From: Nocardia aurantiaca
Lineage (GTDB): Bacteria; Actinomycetota; Actinomycetes; Mycobacteriales; Mycobacteriaceae
Assembly: GCF_009708175.1 (NCBI RefSeq)
Contig: NZ_WMBB01000019.1
Span: 40,071 to 104,070 of the forward strand
Length of the DNA: 64,000 nucleotides
Reading direction: 5' to 3'
Both the position numbers and the translations under genes were made by a program. Below the pieces are notes generated by a model. That model ran no database searches, was not told the DNA's origin, and worked only from the letters and a program-made list of their open reading frames with translations. Each line of letters starts with the position of its first letter. The first letter of the stretch is position 1. Positions 26,213 through 35,124 of the stretch are shown here, piece after piece.

Positions 26213-26353
26213 CAAGGGATCTCCAGCATCGCGAAGGACTGCGCGGTGAGCTCCCGCCCCTGCCGCTCGGTTCGGTGAGTAGCCTTCCCGCCGGGAATGC
26301 TCTGCTGTTCACAACCTCTCGATCAACGCACCGGCTTCGCCAGATCGGCGTCG

Positions 26354-26381
26354 GCGGCGGTCGCAGGCCCGCGACCGCCGC
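26354..26381. terminator. 11-bp perfect hairpin between NADase and MFS genes
   Basis: GCGGCGGTCGC (26354-26364) and GCGACCGCCGC (26371-26381) around AGGCCC. It lies between two convergent genes and could serve both. Confidence 0.5.
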
Positions 26382-26411
26382 AGATTCGCACTGCCTGCGT
26401 GGCCGGGTGAC

Positions 26412-27836
26412 TCAGCGGGCAGCCTTGGCCGCGAGGGCTCCGGCGACCAGGACGGTGATGCCCTCGGCAATGGCGGTGGTGGCCACGGCGTGGGCGGCGG
26501 ACAGGGCGGTCGTGCCGGCGAGGGTAAGGAAGACCGTGCCGAAGGTGGACACGCCGATCACCACGCCGAGTTGGACGCAGGTGACGAGGATGCCGCTGGC
26601 GTCGGCCGCGAGCGCGAGGGGGATCTTGCCGGTGGCGCGGGCCATCAGTGGACTGAAGGCAAGGCCGTAGCCTATGCCCATCAGGCCGAAGACGGTCAGT
26701 TCGAGCGGTCCGATGTCGTGGCCGCCGCGCATCTGCAGGCCCATGACGATGGTGGTCGCGGCGGCGAGGAGCAGGCCCAGCGGAACCATCGCCCGGTGGA
26801 AGCGCGCCGGGATACGCGTCCAATTGAGGCTCACCAGGCCGAAAGTCACGCCGTTGGGCAGGAACAGCAATCCGGCGTGCAGGGCGCTGTAGCCGAGCGT
26901 GCTCTGCAAGTGGATGGTGAGGACGAAGACCCACCCGCCGAACGTGCACATGACCAGGAAAAGCGAGGCGGCGGTGAGGATCAGGCCCGGGGCGCGCAGG
27001 ACGCGGTCGGCGAAGAGGGGCTCGCCGCCGCGGCGGTGCACCCAGCGCTCCACCAAGGCGAAGCCCGCGAAGCCGAAAGCGGACGCGCCCAGGGCGATTC
27101 GGGTCCACAGCGGCCAATCCTGTTCGTGGCCCAGCACCAACGGCACCACCAGTGCCAGCACCGAGGCGGTGAGGACGGCCAGGCCGGGCAGGTCCAGCCC
27201 GCGGTTCACTCGGGTGGTAACACCGGGCAGGATGCGGGGCGCGACGGCCAGCAGCGCCAGGCCGATCGGAACGTTCACCAGAAATACGCCGCGCCAGCCG
27301 GTTCCGGCGATATCGCTGCTCACGATGATGCCGCCCGCGATCTGGCCGACCACCATGCCGCCGGAGATGACGGCCGCGTAGGCCGACAGTGCCCGCGCGC
27401 GTGTGGTTCCCGTGAAGGTCCGCTGAATCAGAGTCATGACCTGCGGAACCATGGCCGCCGAGCCGACGCCCTGGAGGAATCGGAAGACGATGAGCGAGCT
27501 CGCGTTCGTGGCCAGGCCGCAGGCCAGCGAGGCGACGGTGAACACCGTCAGACCGGCCACGAACAGGGTGCGCTGCCCGAATCGGTCGCCCAGCCGCGCA
27601 CCGGTGACCAGCAGTACCGCATACGCGATGACGTATCCGGAGACGATCAGCTGCAGCCCGGAGCCCGTGGCGTGCAAGGAGGTTCGGATATTGGGGATGG
27701 CGACGTTCACGATGGAGGCGTCCAGCACGGCCATGAACTGGCCGAGCAGGATGACGGCCAGCACCGCGAGCGGCCGTCGAATGGTCACCGGGGCGGGAGC
27801 CGCCGCGGGTGGAGACTGGGTCAGGCTCTGTGTCAT
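26412..27836 (-). CDS. MFS drug efflux transporter (DHA2/EmrB type)
   Basis: A 474-aa major facilitator with 14 likely membrane segments. The DHA2 signature is at the start (LDASIVNVAIPNI), with GARLGDRFGQR after helix 2 and the motif-C-like GQIAGGIIV in helix 5. It is a proton-driven exporter of drugs or metabolites. The ATG at 27836 is 102 bases from the divergent start of an MmyB-type regulator, the usual arrangement for regulator-controlled efflux. Confidence 0.88.
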   Translation of the reverse strand: MTQSLTQSPPAAAPAPVTIRRPLAVLAVILLGQFMAVLDASIVNVAIPNIRTSLHATGSGLQLIVSGYVIAYAVLLVTGARLGDRFGQRTLFVAGLTVFTVASLACGLATNASSLIVFRFLQGVGSAAMVPQVMTLIQRTFTGTTRARALSAYAAVISGGMVVGQIAGGIIVSSDIAGTGWRGVFLVNVPIGLALLAVAPRILPGVTTRVNRGLDLPGLAVLTASVLALVVPLVLGHEQDWPLWTRIALGASAFGFAGFALVERWVHRRGGEPLFADRVLRAPGLILTAASLFLVMCTFGGWVFVLTIHLQSTLGYSALHAGLLFLPNGVTFGLVSLNWTRIPARFHRAMVPLGLLLAAATTIVMGLQMRGGHDIGPLELTVFGLMGIGYGLAFSPLMARATGKIPLALAADASGILVTCVQLGVVIGVSTFGTVFLTLAGTTALSAAHAVATTAIAEGITVLVAGALAAKAAR

Positions 27837-27938
27837 GGGAATCAGCGTGCGCGTCGGCCGGTTCGGCTGACAGGAGTCTGCTTATACGGGTACTGGCACC
27901 ACCTGGATACCACTAGCGGCAACCGTCACCATGGAGTC

Positions 27939-28901
27939 ATGGTGTCAGGAGCCGGATGCGGCGTTCTCATCGATACGGTCAGCGACGCGGCTGTGCGCAA
28001 CCACAATTCGCGGTCGGTGCGCAAGGCGCGCCGGGAGGAGCTGTCCGCCTTCCTGAAGTCGCGGCGGGCGCGCATCCGCCCGGCGGATGTGGGCCTGCCC
28101 GTGGGCGCGCGCCGGCGCACGCCCGGACTACGGCGCGAGGAGGTGGCGCAGCTGGCCGGGGTCGGAATCACCTGGTACACCTGGCTCGAGCAGGGCCGTG
28201 ACATCAATTGCAGTGTCCAGGTGCTGGATGCGATCGCCCGGGCGCTGTGCCTGGACGGCGCCGAGCACTCGCACCTGTACCGGCTGGCCGATGTGCCGAC
28301 GGCGCCGACGCCGATCGTCGAGGAGTTGGTGCCCGAGGAGGTCCAGATCATCCTCGACCACATGCACCCGCTGCCGGCCGCACTGCTCAGCGCCAAATAC
28401 GATGTGCTCGCACACAATGTCGCCTATGCCGCGATGTATCCGATGTTCATGAGCGGTCCGCGCAATGTGCTGCGCAAGGCCTTCCTCGCGGCCGAATGCT
28501 GCACGCCCTACCCGCCGCACTCCGAACCCGATCACCTGGCCCGCATGGTCGGCTACCTGCGCGGCGCCTACGCACGCAATCTCGGCGACCCGGAATGGGT
28601 GGCGTTCATCGACGAGATGGTTTCGGCGAGCCCGCATTTCGCGGAACTGTGGGCCCGCAATGACGTCGCCCTCCCGTTGGGCCGCACCCGGATCATCCGC
28701 AACCTCGCCATCGGCGAACTCGAGATGTACATGACCAGTATGTCCCTGCCGTCCATCGCGGGCGCGTGGATGCAGGTCTGGACTCCGTCCGATCCGGCGG
28801 GCTGGGACAAGCTGCACGCCCTGCTGTCCATGACCGTGGACGAACGCCGCCGTCCGTGGGCCGACCACGTCGAGCGAGTCCACGGGCGAGTCCTCGCCTG
28901 A
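27939..28901 (+). CDS. XRE-family regulator with MmyB-like domain
   Basis: A 320-aa regulator. The helix-turn-helix (about 30-100) has RRRTPGLRREEVAQLAGVGI and WYTWLEQGRDINCSVQVLDAIARAL, the signature of actinobacterial MmyB-like proteins. The C-terminal ligand-binding domain (about 125-310) is of the MmyB/PAS-like fold thought to bind fatty acids or similar. The start is uncertain: the ATG at 27939 has GGAG four bases upstream, but GTG codons further in could be used. It is divergent from the MFS pump and likely controls it. Confidence 0.85.
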   Translation: MVSGAGCGVLIDTVSDAAVRNHNSRSVRKARREELSAFLKSRRARIRPADVGLPVGARRRTPGLRREEVAQLAGVGITWYTWLEQGRDINCSVQVLDAIARALCLDGAEHSHLYRLADVPTAPTPIVEELVPEEVQIILDHMHPLPAALLSAKYDVLAHNVAYAAMYPMFMSGPRNVLRKAFLAAECCTPYPPHSEPDHLARMVGYLRGAYARNLGDPEWVAFIDEMVSASPHFAELWARNDVALPLGRTRIIRNLAIGELEMYMTSMSLPSIAGAWMQVWTPSDPAGWDKLHALLSMTVDERRRPWADHVERVHGRVLA

Positions 28902-28905
28902 CGCT

Positions 28906-28939
28906 CCGCCATACCGGGTGCGTGCGGGAGGTGTGGCGG
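28906..28939 (+). terminator. Hairpin after the XRE regulator
   Basis: CCGCCATACC (28906-28915) and GGTGTGGCGG (28930-28939) pair with one G-U, four bases after the stop codon. Confidence 0.4.
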
Positions 28940-29047
28940 GCGGACCACGCATCGTGGTGCCGGCCGACGCGAATCCTGGGCCGATCTACGCGGCCGCCGA
29001 TCATGCCGGCGCGTCATCCCATTGGACTACGCCCGGACTTCCCGCGG

Positions 29048-29659
29048 TCAATGGGATTGCCAGGCACCCATTCCCAGCGCGATGAGTCTCACCTGAAGGA
29101 CGGCGCGCTCCACGGTCCGCGCGCTATCGCGGGGTTCGGCCATCAGGTAGTCGGCGATCCGGTCGGCCACCGTGGACACGATGAGGTCCGCGGCCAACTC
29201 CAGATCGTCCGTCGACCAGGCGTCCAGCGCCCGCACCCGCGATAGGTCGACCACCAATTCACGTTCGATGAGCTGCATTTCGACCGAGATGGCCCCCCGC
29301 AGCGCGGCGGAGCCGCCGTAACGTTCGCGAATCAGGAAGCCCCACAGGTCACGCCTGCCGTCGACCTGGTCGAACACGAAGCGCACGGTCTGCGCCAGGG
29401 TGGCGTTCGGGGTGCGGCGCATCTCCCGCAGCGCCAAGCGCAATTGACGCACGCCCTCCTCGACCAGTGTGGTGCCGAGTTCGTCGAGGGAGGTGAAGTG
29501 CCGGTAGAAGGCGGTGGGCACGATGCCGGCCGACCGTGCGATCTCACGCAGGGACAGGGCGGCGAAGCCGCGGTCCGCGGCCAGGGCGAGGGTGCCGTCG
29601 AGCAGTGCCGCGCGGGTGCGCTCCTTGCGCTCGACTCGGGTGGCTGCCTGCTCGCTCAT
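29048..29659 (-). CDS. TetR-family regulator next to the desaturase operon
   Basis: A 203-aa TetR protein: an N-terminal helix-turn-helix (about 10-60; LSLREIARSAGIVPTAFYRHFTSLDELG) and a helical ligand domain. It is divergent from the ferredoxin-reductase/DesA3 operon, as regulators of fatty-acid desaturation often are (in Pseudomonas and mycobacteria, TetR proteins of the DesT/AlkX kind). The start could be the ATG at 29659 or ATGs at 29671 or 29683; none has a strong ribosome-binding site. A 17-bp palindrome (29705-29721) in the divergent promoter is the likely operator. Confidence 0.85.
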   Translation of the reverse strand: MSEQAATRVERKERTRAALLDGTLALAADRGFAALSLREIARSAGIVPTAFYRHFTSLDELGTTLVEEGVRQLRLALREMRRTPNATLAQTVRFVFDQVDGRRDLWGFLIRERYGGSAALRGAISVEMQLIERELVVDLSRVRALDAWSTDDLELAADLIVSTVADRIADYLMAEPRDSARTVERAVLQVRLIALGMGAWQSH

Positions 29660-29704
29660 CTCGATCACCATACATGCGTTCACATTCGTTCCATTCGCAA
29701 GATG

Positions 29705-29721
29705 TCGTGTGGGTCACACGA
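29705..29721. promoter_or_regulatory. 17-bp palindrome, candidate TetR operator
   Basis: TCGTGTG-GGT-CACACGA, perfect 7-bp arms, between the divergent TetR and reductase genes. Confidence 0.55.
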
Positions 29722-29798
29722 ACTGCCGGTTGAACTGGAGTGGCCTCACCCGGCACACTAATTCAGTGTACAGATGTGCACCGAAAAGATATCGGGGT

Positions 29799-29824
29799 CC
29801 GGCGTGACATCGACGTCACGCCGG
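29799..29824 (+). promoter_or_regulatory. 10-bp inverted repeat in the reductase 5' leader
   Basis: CCGGCGTGAC-ATCGAC-GTCACGCCGG is a perfect hairpin or operator, 58 bases before the reductase ATG. It could be a second regulator site or an mRNA stem. Confidence 0.45.
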
Positions 29825-29881
29825 AGGTGCATCGACCGCGAAGAGGCGTCGCTCAGCCCGGCGGCGCGACAGGAGGCTCAC

Positions 29882-31003
29882 ATGGTCGGATTACTCGACC
29901 TGGTGCAGAAGACAATGACCACCCCGCACCCGCTGGACCGCTACCTCGAGCTGGTGCGCCCGACCCTGACCCGGCGCTCCATGCGCGCGCAGATCACCCA
30001 CGTGCGGCGCAGCGCGGTCGGCTCGGTCACCCTCACCCTCGAACCCGCCCGGCAGTGGTCCGGGCACGTGGCGGGGCAATATGTGCAGATCGGCGTCGTG
30101 ATCGACGGCGTCCGCCATACCCGCTGCTACTCCCCGGTCAATGCCGCCGGGCGGCGGGATCGCCACATCGAACTCACCGTCAAGGCCCACCCGCACGGCC
30201 TGGTCTCGAACTACCTGCACGAGAACGCGATTCCCGGCATGGTCGTGGACCTCGAGCCGGCGGCGGGCGTGTTCCACCTGCCCGATCCGCGGCCCGAGCG
30301 GATCGTGCTGATCAGCGGCGGCAGCGGCATCACCCCGGTGCTGTCCATGCTGCGCACCCTCGTGAACGAGGGCTACCGCGGCCGCATTCTGTTTCTGCAC
30401 TACAACCGTTCGCCGGAATGGGTTCCGCACCGTCAGGAACTCGAGGCGATCGCCATGCAGCACGGCAATGTCCGCATCGAATTCCGTTACCCGGAGACCG
30501 TTCGAGACCTCGGGGCTGCGAACCCGCCCGGAGCGAAGCGTAGGGCAAATCAGGCAGAGCGCGATGCCCGCTTCGGCTATGACGAGCTGGAAGCCCTTGC
30601 GCCCTGGTTCCCGTCCGCGCAGACCTACCTGTGCGGCCCGCCCGGGCTGATGGCCGCGGTGCGCACCGTCTACGAGGCCGAACAGCTCGGTGATCGGCTG
30701 CACAGCGAGGAGTTCACCCTCACCGCCGCGGCCGTGGACCCGGCCGACGCCGAAGGCGAGGTGACCTTTTCCGGCAGCGGCGTGGTCACCGAGAACACCG
30801 GCGTCAGTCTGCTCGAGCAGGCCGAATCCGCGGGCCTGAGCCCGGAGTACGGCTGCCGCATGGGTATCTGCTTCACCTGCACGGCCGTCAAGCGCAGCGG
30901 CTGCACCCGCAACCTGCGCACCGGGGAGCTCGACAGTGACCCGGACCAGTCCATCCAGATCTGCATCAACGCCCCTGTCGGGGACGTTGACATCGCCATC
31001 TGA
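29882..31003 (+). CDS. Flavodoxin/ferredoxin-reductase partner of DesA3 (Rv3230c-like)
   Basis: A 373-aa electron-transfer protein: an FAD domain with RCYSPV at 81-86, an NAD(P) domain with GGSGITPVLS near 146-155, and a C-terminal plant-type [2Fe-2S] domain with CRMGICFTC and a last Cys in CINAP. It passes electrons from NADPH to the membrane desaturase encoded 12 bases downstream, as Rv3230c does for DesA3 in M. tuberculosis. The ATG at 29882 has AGGAGG six bases upstream. Confidence 0.9.
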   Translation: MVGLLDLVQKTMTTPHPLDRYLELVRPTLTRRSMRAQITHVRRSAVGSVTLTLEPARQWSGHVAGQYVQIGVVIDGVRHTRCYSPVNAAGRRDRHIELTVKAHPHGLVSNYLHENAIPGMVVDLEPAAGVFHLPDPRPERIVLISGGSGITPVLSMLRTLVNEGYRGRILFLHYNRSPEWVPHRQELEAIAMQHGNVRIEFRYPETVRDLGAANPPGAKRRANQAERDARFGYDELEALAPWFPSAQTYLCGPPGLMAAVRTVYEAEQLGDRLHSEEFTLTAAAVDPADAEGEVTFSGSGVVTENTGVSLLEQAESAGLSPEYGCRMGICFTCTAVKRSGCTRNLRTGELDSDPDQSIQICINAPVGDVDIAI

Positions 31004-31015
31004 ACAGGAGGGATC

Positions 31016-32164
31016 ATGGCGATTCTCACCGAAACCACCGAGGGCCCACTGGTTCTCAGCGTCGACCAGGTCGAGGAGATCGGCCGCGAGCTCGACGCGC
31101 TGCGCGCCCGCATCACCGCGGACCTGGGCGACCGGGACCGCGAGTACATCTATCAGGTCATCAAGGCCCAGCGCGGCTTCGAGATCGCCGGCCGCGGCCT
31201 GCTCTACCTGGGCTTCCTGCCGCCGTTCTGGCTGGCCGGCGTGGCCGCGCTGAGCGTGTCGAAGATTCTCGACAATATGGAGATCGGCCACAACGTCATG
31301 CACGGCCAGTGGGACTGGATGCGTGAGCCGACCCTGAATTCCCGTGTCTTCGAATGGGATACGGTCTGCCCGAGCGACCAGTGGCGGCACTCGCACAACT
31401 ACATGCACCACACCTACACCAACATCCTCGGCATGGATCGCGACATCGGTTACGGCATCCTGCGCGTGGACGAGGCGCAGAGCTGGAACGTGCTGCGGCT
31501 GGGCAACCCGTTCTACGCCTTCCTCCTCATGGTCGCCTTCGAGTGGGGCGTGATGGGTCACGACCTCGAGGTCGAGAACATCATCCGGGGCAAGAAGTCC
31601 TGGAGGCAGGTCAAGACCCTGCTCGAGGGTCAGTGGCGCAAGGCCGGCCGGCAGGTGCTCAAGGACTACGTGGTGTTCCCGGCGCTGACCGGACCGCTGT
31701 TCGTGTCCACGCTGGCGGCCAACTTCACCGCCAATATCGTGCGCAACCTGTGGACATTCTCGATCATCTTCTGTGGTCACTTTCCGATTGGCGTACAGAC
31801 GTTCACCCAGGAGGAGTGCGCCGAGGAGACTCAGGGTCAGTGGTATGTGCGCCAGATGCTGGGCTCGGCCAACATCACGGGCAGCAAACTCTTCCACATC
31901 ATGTCCGGCAACCTGTCGCATCAGATCGAGCACCATCTGTTCCCGGATCTGCCGGCCAACCGGTACCCGGAGATCGCGCCGGAGGTGAAGGCGTTGTGCG
32001 AAAAGCACGGCCTGCCCTACAACACCGGCCGCTTCGCCCGGCAGATCGGTTCGGTGTGGGCGAAGCTGTTCAAGCTGGCGCTGCCGCCCTTCCTCGTCAA
32101 GAATTCGGCACCGGCCGGTGTTATCGTGATGCGCCGGGGGCAGGCGAGCGAAGTGGGCGTGTAG
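31016..32164 (+). CDS. desA3: Membrane acyl-CoA delta-9 desaturase (DesA3-like)
   Basis: A 382-aa membrane di-iron desaturase. The three His boxes are HNVMH (92-96), HSHNYMHH (125-132) and LSHQIEHHLF near the C-terminus. It converts stearoyl-CoA to oleoyl-CoA at the membrane using the upstream reductase. Hydrophobic segments flank the boxes as usual. Its stop codon directly abuts the start of a small acidic protein gene, so three genes form one operon. Confidence 0.9.
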   Translation: MAILTETTEGPLVLSVDQVEEIGRELDALRARITADLGDRDREYIYQVIKAQRGFEIAGRGLLYLGFLPPFWLAGVAALSVSKILDNMEIGHNVMHGQWDWMREPTLNSRVFEWDTVCPSDQWRHSHNYMHHTYTNILGMDRDIGYGILRVDEAQSWNVLRLGNPFYAFLLMVAFEWGVMGHDLEVENIIRGKKSWRQVKTLLEGQWRKAGRQVLKDYVVFPALTGPLFVSTLAANFTANIVRNLWTFSIIFCGHFPIGVQTFTQEECAEETQGQWYVRQMLGSANITGSKLFHIMSGNLSHQIEHHLFPDLPANRYPEIAPEVKALCEKHGLPYNTGRFARQIGSVWAKLFKLALPPFLVKNSAPAGVIVMRRGQASEVGV

Positions 32165-32518
32165 ATGATCTCCAAATTCGAGAGCAACAAGGATCTGATC
32201 CAGGAACTGACGTCGTCCGGAGCGCGGCACGTCGGCAATATCGCATCGATCATCACCGGCACTGTCGCCGAGGTGACCCGCGAAATCGGTGATTGGATCA
32301 CCGATGCGATCGAGATGCGCGAAGCCGCCGCCGCTGCCCAGAAGGACGCCGACGCCCAGCGTGCGGCGGATCTGACCGACGATCTCGACGATGACATCGA
32401 CGATTCCCCGGAACCCTCACCCGCCCAGGATAATTCGGCAACGAAGCCGGTCCGCGGCGAGCGGGCCGCGGGCGAGGACGTCATCGACGCCGAGGTCATC
32501 GACCCGCGTCAGCTTTAG
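32165..32518 (+). CDS. Small acidic protein, last gene of the desaturase operon
   Basis: A 117-aa protein starting with ATG directly after the desaturase TAG. Residues 1-45 are helical and amphipathic (SSGARHVGNIASIITGTVAEVTREIGDW). A very acidic, Ala/Asp-rich, probably disordered tail follows and ends AEVIDPRQL. No signal peptide or membrane helix is seen. I do not recognise the family. Its position suggests a role with the desaturase, such as stability or partner recruitment; this is inference. Confidence 0.75.
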   Translation: MISKFESNKDLIQELTSSGARHVGNIASIITGTVAEVTREIGDWITDAIEMREAAAAAQKDADAQRAADLTDDLDDDIDDSPEPSPAQDNSATKPVRGERAAGEDVIDAEVIDPRQL

Positions 32519-32591
32519 GGGTTCGGTTGGTAGCCCCCCGTGATCTCGAGGAGTTTCGGGGCCGAGGCCCCGAAGAGCCCGAGAGCCGGGC

Positions 32592-33191
32592 TTACCAGCT
32601 CGGGAGTCGCCGGCGATGCTGTGCGACTTCCGTGATCAGATCCCGATAGCCGTCGGCGAGCTCGGCGAGCCGGTACCACTGCAGGCGGGCCTCGGTATCC
32701 ACTCCGCGGCGGGGCCGTTCCTCGCTGACGCGGTGTGCTACCGCGCGTCGCCGTGCTCGACCGTCGGATGTTTTCGAAACCCGCACCGGCTCCGGATCGG
32801 TGTTGCCCAGAGCCCGTTGTGCGACAACCCATTTCGCAGCCATACGGTCGATGACCGCGCCGAGGGTCTCGGTGTGCAGCGAGGCCCCGGCGCGGTGCGG
32901 AATGTTCACGCCCACCCAGCCGTCGATGCAGGCCACCAGCTCGGCCCGGCGCTCGTCGATCCGATCGATGCGGTGGGTGCTGTCGGCGACATCGTCGGGA
33001 GTGGCGTCAGCGGCGTGGGCCATCTCCAGGGCGCGCTGCCGGCGCTCATGGCATCGCACCAATTCGTGGGCTGATTCGAGGATGTCGCGATCGTGACGAT
33101 CGGAGGCGACCGGTTCCCGGAAGGCGCGCAGCAGCGTTGTCGGCGAGGGGAGCTCGGCCCCGAAACCCGCTCCGGTGTAGTCGATTGCCAT
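32592..33191 (-). CDS. DUF4254-domain protein
   Basis: A 199-aa protein of a family common in nocardiae. It is mostly helical with a conserved RHDRDILESAHELVRCHERR region, a DRIDERRAELVACIDGWV block, and HTETLGAVIDRMAAKWV. Function unknown. The ATG at 33191 begins the family-like sequence. An upstream continuation of the frame contains a short hydrophobic run but is not supported. A motif shared with the cvnA promoter lies about 260 bases upstream. Confidence 0.8.
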   Translation of the reverse strand: MAIDYTGAGFGAELPSPTTLLRAFREPVASDRHDRDILESAHELVRCHERRQRALEMAHAADATPDDVADSTHRIDRIDERRAELVACIDGWVGVNIPHRAGASLHTETLGAVIDRMAAKWVVAQRALGNTDPEPVRVSKTSDGRARRRAVAHRVSEERPRRGVDTEARLQWYRLAELADGYRDLITEVAQHRRRLPSW

Positions 33192-33694
33192 GATTGCCAC
33201 CCTCGGCCGTCGCATGCGTGGATACGCCAGGGCCGAGGGGGTTTCGGGGAGGGGCTCCCCTCGGCTCCGGCGCAGCCCCGCACCCGGAACGCCACAGCCC
33301 ACCACCAGCGACACGGTGAAGTAACCGGGAAATCCGCGACGATGCGATGAGAAGACTGTCCGATAATGCGGGACATATTCAGGAAAGCGCGATAGTCGGA
33401 GGGGCGCAACCATCCGGCGCGTGATCGGCGAAGCTGCCTGAAAATCGTTATACAGCATTACAAGAGGGTCACATGGCCGCTGCGGTTGAAGGCTGATCGA
33501 CACCTCTGCGAGCGGTGTGAGACGGGTTCGAGGGCTGGGCTCGACCGGGGCGAGGTTTCCGGTGGGCGGGTTCGGTTGCCGAGGCTTATGAATGGCTATC
33601 TGTGCGGCGCGCCGAAAGCGTGACGCGCCGTGGTCGGTTAGCCTCGATATTCGTGCCCGCCTATGCGTCTTCGCCGGAGTTGCGTTTCGGTTTC
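33192..33694. other. Intergenic region with a motif shared with the cvnA promoter
   Basis: About 500 bases without a supported gene. Contains ACAGCATTACAA...GGTCACA at 33452-33473. Confidence 0.5.
33452..33473. promoter_or_regulatory. Shared motif, copy A (possible MtrA-type box)
   Basis: ACAGCATTACAA, three bases, GGTCACA. The same halves recur before cvnA with a four-base spacer. The TTACA/TCACA pair about one helical turn apart resembles the direct repeats bound by MtrA in actinobacteria; this is inference from recalled consensus. Confidence 0.4.
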
Positions 33695-33973
33695 ATGTTC
33701 GCGCTGGAAGACCCCGAGCGAATTGCCGAAGTCGTCCGCAATCTGATTGTTCGCCGAACGGTGTCGGTTTTTCGTCTCGCGCATCTGTCCCACGACGATG
33801 GACCGCCCGATCGATTTGTCGTTAACTGGGGCGCGCTGCCGCAGATCTCCATCACGACCGCCGCGCCGGACCCGGATGAATTGCGTTCCAGTGGAACGTT
33901 GCTGGTCAACGCGTTCCTTGGGGAGGATGGGGAGGTGAGTCTGTACTCGGCGGGTGCGGCGCCGCCGCAGTAG
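33695..33973 (+). CDS. Hypothetical protein
   Basis: A possible 92-aa cytoplasmic protein (MFALEDPERIAEVVRNLIVRR at the start, VVNWGALPQISITT in the middle). Composition and codon pattern look protein-like. The start is uncertain: the ATG at 33695 or a GTG at 33653; neither has a clear ribosome-binding site. Family not recognised. Confidence 0.5.
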   Translation: MFALEDPERIAEVVRNLIVRRTVSVFRLAHLSHDDGPPDRFVVNWGALPQISITTAAPDPDELRSSGTLLVNAFLGEDGEVSLYSAGAAPPQ

Positions 33974-34052
33974 AAACTGGCTGGTCCTCTCTCCCGTGGC
34001 GGGTCGCTGATCCCGTCACAGCTACTTCTCAGCTATGGGAGGTATCGCCTGA

Positions 34053-34097
34053 GGGATGAGGCAACGACCGCAGGAGCGGCAGTGCGCGCCTCATCCC
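34053..34097 (-). terminator. Inverted repeat downstream of the conservon
   Basis: GGGATGAGGC (34053-34062) and GCCTCATCCC (34088-34097), 10-bp perfect arms around 25 bases, just past the cvnD stop. Confidence 0.5.
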
Positions 34098-34115
34098 AGT
34101 GCCGGCGACCTTCGA

Positions 34116-34706
34116 TCAGACCGCCAGGGCCGGAGCGCGGCGGGCCTGCAGGATTTGTTCCAGCAGGGCCACGAGGACGGTTTTCACCGACTCGCGGTCG
34201 CGGGCATCGCAATCCATGAGGTGAATGGCGGGAGAGAGATCGAGGGCCTCGCGGACCTCATCCAGTTCGAACCGAGGCCCGGCCTCGAAACGATTGACCG
34301 CCACCACGAACGGGGTGCCGTGCCGCTCGAAGAAGTCCAGCACCGGGTAGCAGTCCTCGACCCGGCCGGTGTCGACCAGGATGACGCCGCCGAGCGCGCC
34401 GTCGAGCAGGTCTTCCCAGAGGAATTCGAAACGCTCCTGGCCGGGGGTGCCGAACAGGTAGAGCACCAGGCTGGGATCCAGGGTGATGCGGCCGAAGTCG
34501 AGTGCGACCGTGGTGGTGGTCTTTCCGGTGGCCAGACCCGGATCATCCAGTCCCACCGACACTTCGGTCATGGCGGCCTCGGTGGCGAGCGGCTCGATCT
34601 CCGAGATCGCGCCGATGAAGGTGGTCTTGCCGACGCCGAATCCGCCACTGATCACGATCTTCACCGAGGAAGCCAGCGGTACAACAGGGTCAGAGGTTCC
34701 GAACAA
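34116..34706 (-). CDS. cvnD: Conservon GTPase-like protein CvnD
   Basis: A 196-aa Ras/MglA-like P-loop protein with Walker A SGGFGVGKTTF, switch-like FGTPGQERFEFLWEDLL and NRFE as the base-specificity region. It is the GTPase of a conservon, a four-gene signalling unit of actinobacteria (kinase-like CvnA, roadblock CvnB, DUF742 CvnC, GTPase CvnD). The TTG start at 34706 overlaps the end of cvnC by 17 bases, which is usual; a GTG further in is the alternative. Confidence 0.88.
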   Translation of the reverse strand: MFGTSDPVVPLASSVKIVISGGFGVGKTTFIGAISEIEPLATEAAMTEVSVGLDDPGLATGKTTTTVALDFGRITLDPSLVLYLFGTPGQERFEFLWEDLLDGALGGVILVDTGRVEDCYPVLDFFERHGTPFVVAVNRFEAGPRFELDEVREALDLSPAIHLMDCDARDRESVKTVLVALLEQILQARRAPALAV

Positions 34707-35124
34707 GGTCCCGGATCCTTTCCAGAGCGGTGGTGGAGAGTTCCTCGGTCCGGCCGACCGAGACGTGTCCGGCGGACACCAGATCGCTGACGAGCACCCG
34801 CGCCACGCCGATCGGAACCCTTAGGGCCGCACCGATTTCGGCGATGGATTGCGGACGCTGGCACAGCCGCACCACCCGTTCGAGTTCGAACCGCAGTGGT
34901 GCGGACATGGCCGCGGGCGTCGCGCGCACCAGGGCTTCGATGCGCAGGCCGTCGACTACGGGCGTGGTGCGCCCGGACGTCACCATGAACGGCCGCACCA
35001 CCTGTTCCTCGTTGTCAGCGGATCCCGTTGACTGCGATGAGTTTTCGGACATGGCGCTGAATCGTTCGCCCGGGCGGCGCAGCGCGATCATGCGCGCTTC
35101 CGGTAGCTGATGTGAATCACTCAT
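34690..35124 (-). CDS. cvnC: Conservon DUF742 protein CvnC
   Basis: A 144-aa DUF742 protein with an N-terminal flexible part and a winged-helix-like C-terminal half (VVRPFMVTSGRTTPV; LCQRPQSIAEIGAALRVPIGVARVLVSDL). It starts at ATG 35124, four bases overlapping cvnB, and its end overlaps cvnD. Probably a scaffold between the sensor and the GTPase. Confidence 0.88.
   Translation of the reverse strand: MSDSHQLPEARMIALRRPGERFSAMSENSSQSTGSADNEEQVVRPFMVTSGRTTPVVDGLRIEALVRATPAAMSAPLRFELERVVRLCQRPQSIAEIGAALRVPIGVARVLVSDLVSAGHVSVGRTEELSTTALERIRDLVRNL

Noticed and set aside
26490..27938. Long plus-strand open frame running into the MmyB-type regulator
   Set aside because: It is antisense to the MFS transporter gene and reads as Gln/Gly/Asp/Arg-rich shadow sequence; only the part from about 27939 is a real protein.
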